NCBI GenBank assembly: GCA_934129895.1
Contig: CAKOWY010000002.1
Location: 124,001-188,000 of the forward strand
Source of the DNA: an uncultured Clostridia bacterium
Lineage (GTDB): Bacteria; Bacillota; Clostridia; TANB77; CAG-508
Length of the DNA: 64,000 bases
Reading direction: 5' to 3'
Position 1 is the stretch's first letter. Each line of letters starts with the position of its first letter. Positions 62,472 to 64,000 of the stretch are shown piece after piece. The notes below the pieces were generated by a model. That model made no database searches and was not told the origin of the DNA. It was given only the letters and a program-made list of their open reading frames with translations. The translations under genes were made by a program, and so were the position numbers.

Positions 62472-62942
62472 ATGGATTTAACTATTGATGTTGAAGATTA
62501 TAAATTAAATGTGAGGGCTACAGTAATAATTGAACATAATGGAAAAATTTTAGCTCATAAAAATGTACGATCTAACCATTATGCTTTAATTGGAGGCAGA
62601 GTTAAAATAGGAGAAGACTCAGAAACTACAGTCAAAAGAGAAATGATGGAAGAATTGGGCAAGAAAATAGAAGTTACAGGATATATTGCAACAATAGAGA
62701 ATTTTTTTGAAATGAATGGTACTAAATATCATGAAATATTATTTGTACATAAAGCAGAATTTGTCGATGAAGAAGATAAGAAAATAGAATATTCTTTAAA
62801 AAATATTGAAGGAGAAGATTGGCTTCAATATGAATGGTTAGATATTTCTAAAATTGATGAGTACCCATTACTTCCAGCATCAATAAAAAGTGTATTAAAA
62901 GAAAATAAATTTCCTGTTCACAAGATTACTAAAGATATTTAA
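62472..62942 (+). CDS. Nudix hydrolase
   Basis: 156 residues. Complete Nudix box GGRVKIGEDSETTVKREMMEELGKKI. ATG 62472 follows AAAAGGAG; an upstream ATG at 62427 lies in the hairpin-flanking region without a binding site. The substrate is unknown. It precedes another Nudix gene after 30 nt, so the two may form an operon. Confidence 0.88.
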   Translation: MDLTIDVEDYKLNVRATVIIEHNGKILAHKNVRSNHYALIGGRVKIGEDSETTVKREMMEELGKKIEVTGYIATIENFFEMNGTKYHEILFVHKAEFVDEEDKKIEYSLKNIEGEDWLQYEWLDISKIDEYPLLPASIKSVLKENKFPVHKITKDI

Positions 62943-62972
62943 TAAAAAAGCAGTTAAGGAAGGATGTGAATT

Positions 62973-64000
62973 ATGGCAGAATTTTGGGATATATATGATG
63001 AAAACCGAAATAAAACAGGTAAGCTAGCTGAAAGAGATGTGTATGAATTTAATGAAGGAGAATATCATATTGTTGTAACTGGAATAATTTTTAATTCAAA
63101 ATACGAAATATTGATAAGTAAAAGAGCATCATGGAAGAAATATGGCGGATTATGGGAATGTAATGGTGGTTCAATATTAACAGGAGAAACTAGTTTGGAA
63201 GGAATTTTAAGAGAGTTAAAAGAGGAATTAGGAATAACATTTTCAGAAAAAGATGCTACCTTTTTGAAAGAAGTCAAGAGAGATAAAAAAGTACCAGATT
63301 TTAAGGATTTATGGATATTTCAAAGAAATATTTCTATAAATGAGATTACATTTCCGGATGGAGAGGCAACAGAGGCTAAATGGGTTACAATTGAAGAATT
63401 TATCAATATGTATAATAATAATGAAATTGTTCCAACAATTGATTTTGGAGAGGAAGAATATAAAATAGCAGTTGGAATTTTAAAGAAGAAAAAGTCAGAA
63501 AGATATTATGATAATACAGAATTAAATATTCCAAGGAAAAATGTAAAGTATTTTATAGAGAATGTGAAAAACATTACTGGTAAGGCGATCGATATAGGTT
63601 GTGGAGCTGGAAATGATACGGTTTATTTAATAAAAAATGGATGGAGTGTTACTGCAATTGATAAAGAAAATGTAAAAGAAAGAATTTCAAAAAGATTGAG
63701 TTCTGATGAAATGAAAAGATTTGAATTTCAAAAACGAAATTTTGAAAATATGCAATTAGAAGAAGCAGATTTAATTGTGGCTAATTACAGTTTATCTTTT
63801 TGTTATAAACAGGAATTTGATGAAATGTGGAAAACTATAAAGAAAAATATATGTAAAGATGGTTATTTTGTTGGAAATTTTTTTGGAATAAATGATTCTT
63901 GGAATAAAGCTGAATCTAATATGACATTTTTTACAAAAGAGCAGGTACTAAAGTTATTTGATGAGTTTGATATTATTAAGTTTAATGAAGTAGAAAAAGA
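62973..64000 (+). CDS. Nudix-methyltransferase fusion protein (partial, runs off the window)
   Basis: 342 residues are visible. The N-terminal ~165 residues are a Nudix domain of the IPP-isomerase-like type (DIYDENRNKTGKLAERD; box GGSILTGETSLEGILRELKE with ELGI following). A class I SAM-dependent methyltransferase follows, with AIDIGCGAGNDTVYL as its SAM-binding motif and LIVANYSLSFCY later, resembling TehB-like enzymes. ATG 62973 lies after AAGGAAGG. The frame is still open at the right edge. Confidence 0.85.
   Translation, partial: MAEFWDIYDENRNKTGKLAERDVYEFNEGEYHIVVTGIIFNSKYEILISKRASWKKYGGLWECNGGSILTGETSLEGILRELKEELGITFSEKDATFLKEVKRDKKVPDFKDLWIFQRNISINEITFPDGEATEAKWVTIEEFINMYNNNEIVPTIDFGEEEYKIAVGILKKKKSERYYDNTELNIPRKNVKYFIENVKNITGKAIDIGCGAGNDTVYLIKNGWSVTAIDKENVKERISKRLSSDEMKRFEFQKRNFENMQLEEADLIVANYSLSFCYKQEFDEMWKTIKKNICKDGYFVGNFFGINDSWNKAESNMTFFTKEQVLKLFDEFDIIKFNEVEK

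Noticed and set aside
1..64000. CRISPR arrays, retrons or insertion sequences
   Set aside because: I saw no regularly spaced repeats with variable spacers, no reverse transcriptase and no transposase of the IS families. The only recombinases are the two tyrosine integrases.

Overview
The DNA is very AT-rich (clearly below 30% GC by eye), uses ATG, GTG and TTG starts behind strong AGGAGG ribosome binding sites, and carries typical low-GC Gram-positive envelope genes (LCP ligase, DacF-like carboxypeptidase, ComEA, CvpA, YkvI). A bile salt hydrolase gene at the right end points to a gut-associated member of the Clostridia/Bacillota. I cannot place it more closely from sequence alone.

Layout. 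1-24942 is ordinary chromosome: tRNA-Lys; a response regulator/ABC transporter/histidine kinase module; a CapA-type phosphatase; an ABC-F ATPase; a GDT1-type cation exporter; a GldA/GldF/GldG-like transporter; a cell-envelope block; a large beta-helix surface protein; housekeeping hydrolases; a GT51-like membrane protein; a glycosyltransferase; and an acetyltransferase. 24943-26309 is gene-poor and holds a frameshifted Cu/Zn superoxide dismutase gene. 59579-64000 is chromosome again: CYTH protein, deformylase, a second copy of the histidine phosphatase, bile salt hydrolase, Nudix proteins, and a Nudix-methyltransferase fusion that runs off the window.

Between them sit two related integrative mobilizable elements in head-to-tail tandem, A (26310-42563) and B (42564-59341). 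Both start with a 46-bp copy of the 3' half of an initiator tRNA-fMet gene, followed by a tyrosine integrase. Both share one backbone: integrase, leftward zinc-finger protein, excisionase-like protein, replisome-organizer-like protein, TnpV-like protein, oriT-like hairpins, and a 97-residue protein at the far end. A third, truncated att copy (17 bp) closes the array at 59342. None of the three copies has the 5' half of the tRNA, so the array seems to occupy a secondary site or tRNA relic. All four element ends carry paired TTGGGGA-type repeats exactly 11 bp apart, which look like integrase arm sites.

The cargo is mostly anti-phage defence. A carries a KAP-type P-loop NTPase, a Gabija-like pair (OLD nuclease plus UvrD-like helicase) with a third DpnII/MboI-type nuclease gene, a restriction-modification-like pair and a membrane protein. 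B carries an ABC-type ATPase, a DpnII-type GATC restriction-modification operon with an Mrr-type nuclease inside it and an AIPR gene overlapping its end, and a TrlF-like PHP-ATPase. The two first defence operons of A have nearly identical 68-bp promoter regions, and a 16-bp motif from them recurs inverted upstream of B's first defence gene. Mobilization functions are damaged in both elements: A's relaxase has an in-frame TGA, and B has only a mobC-like relic.
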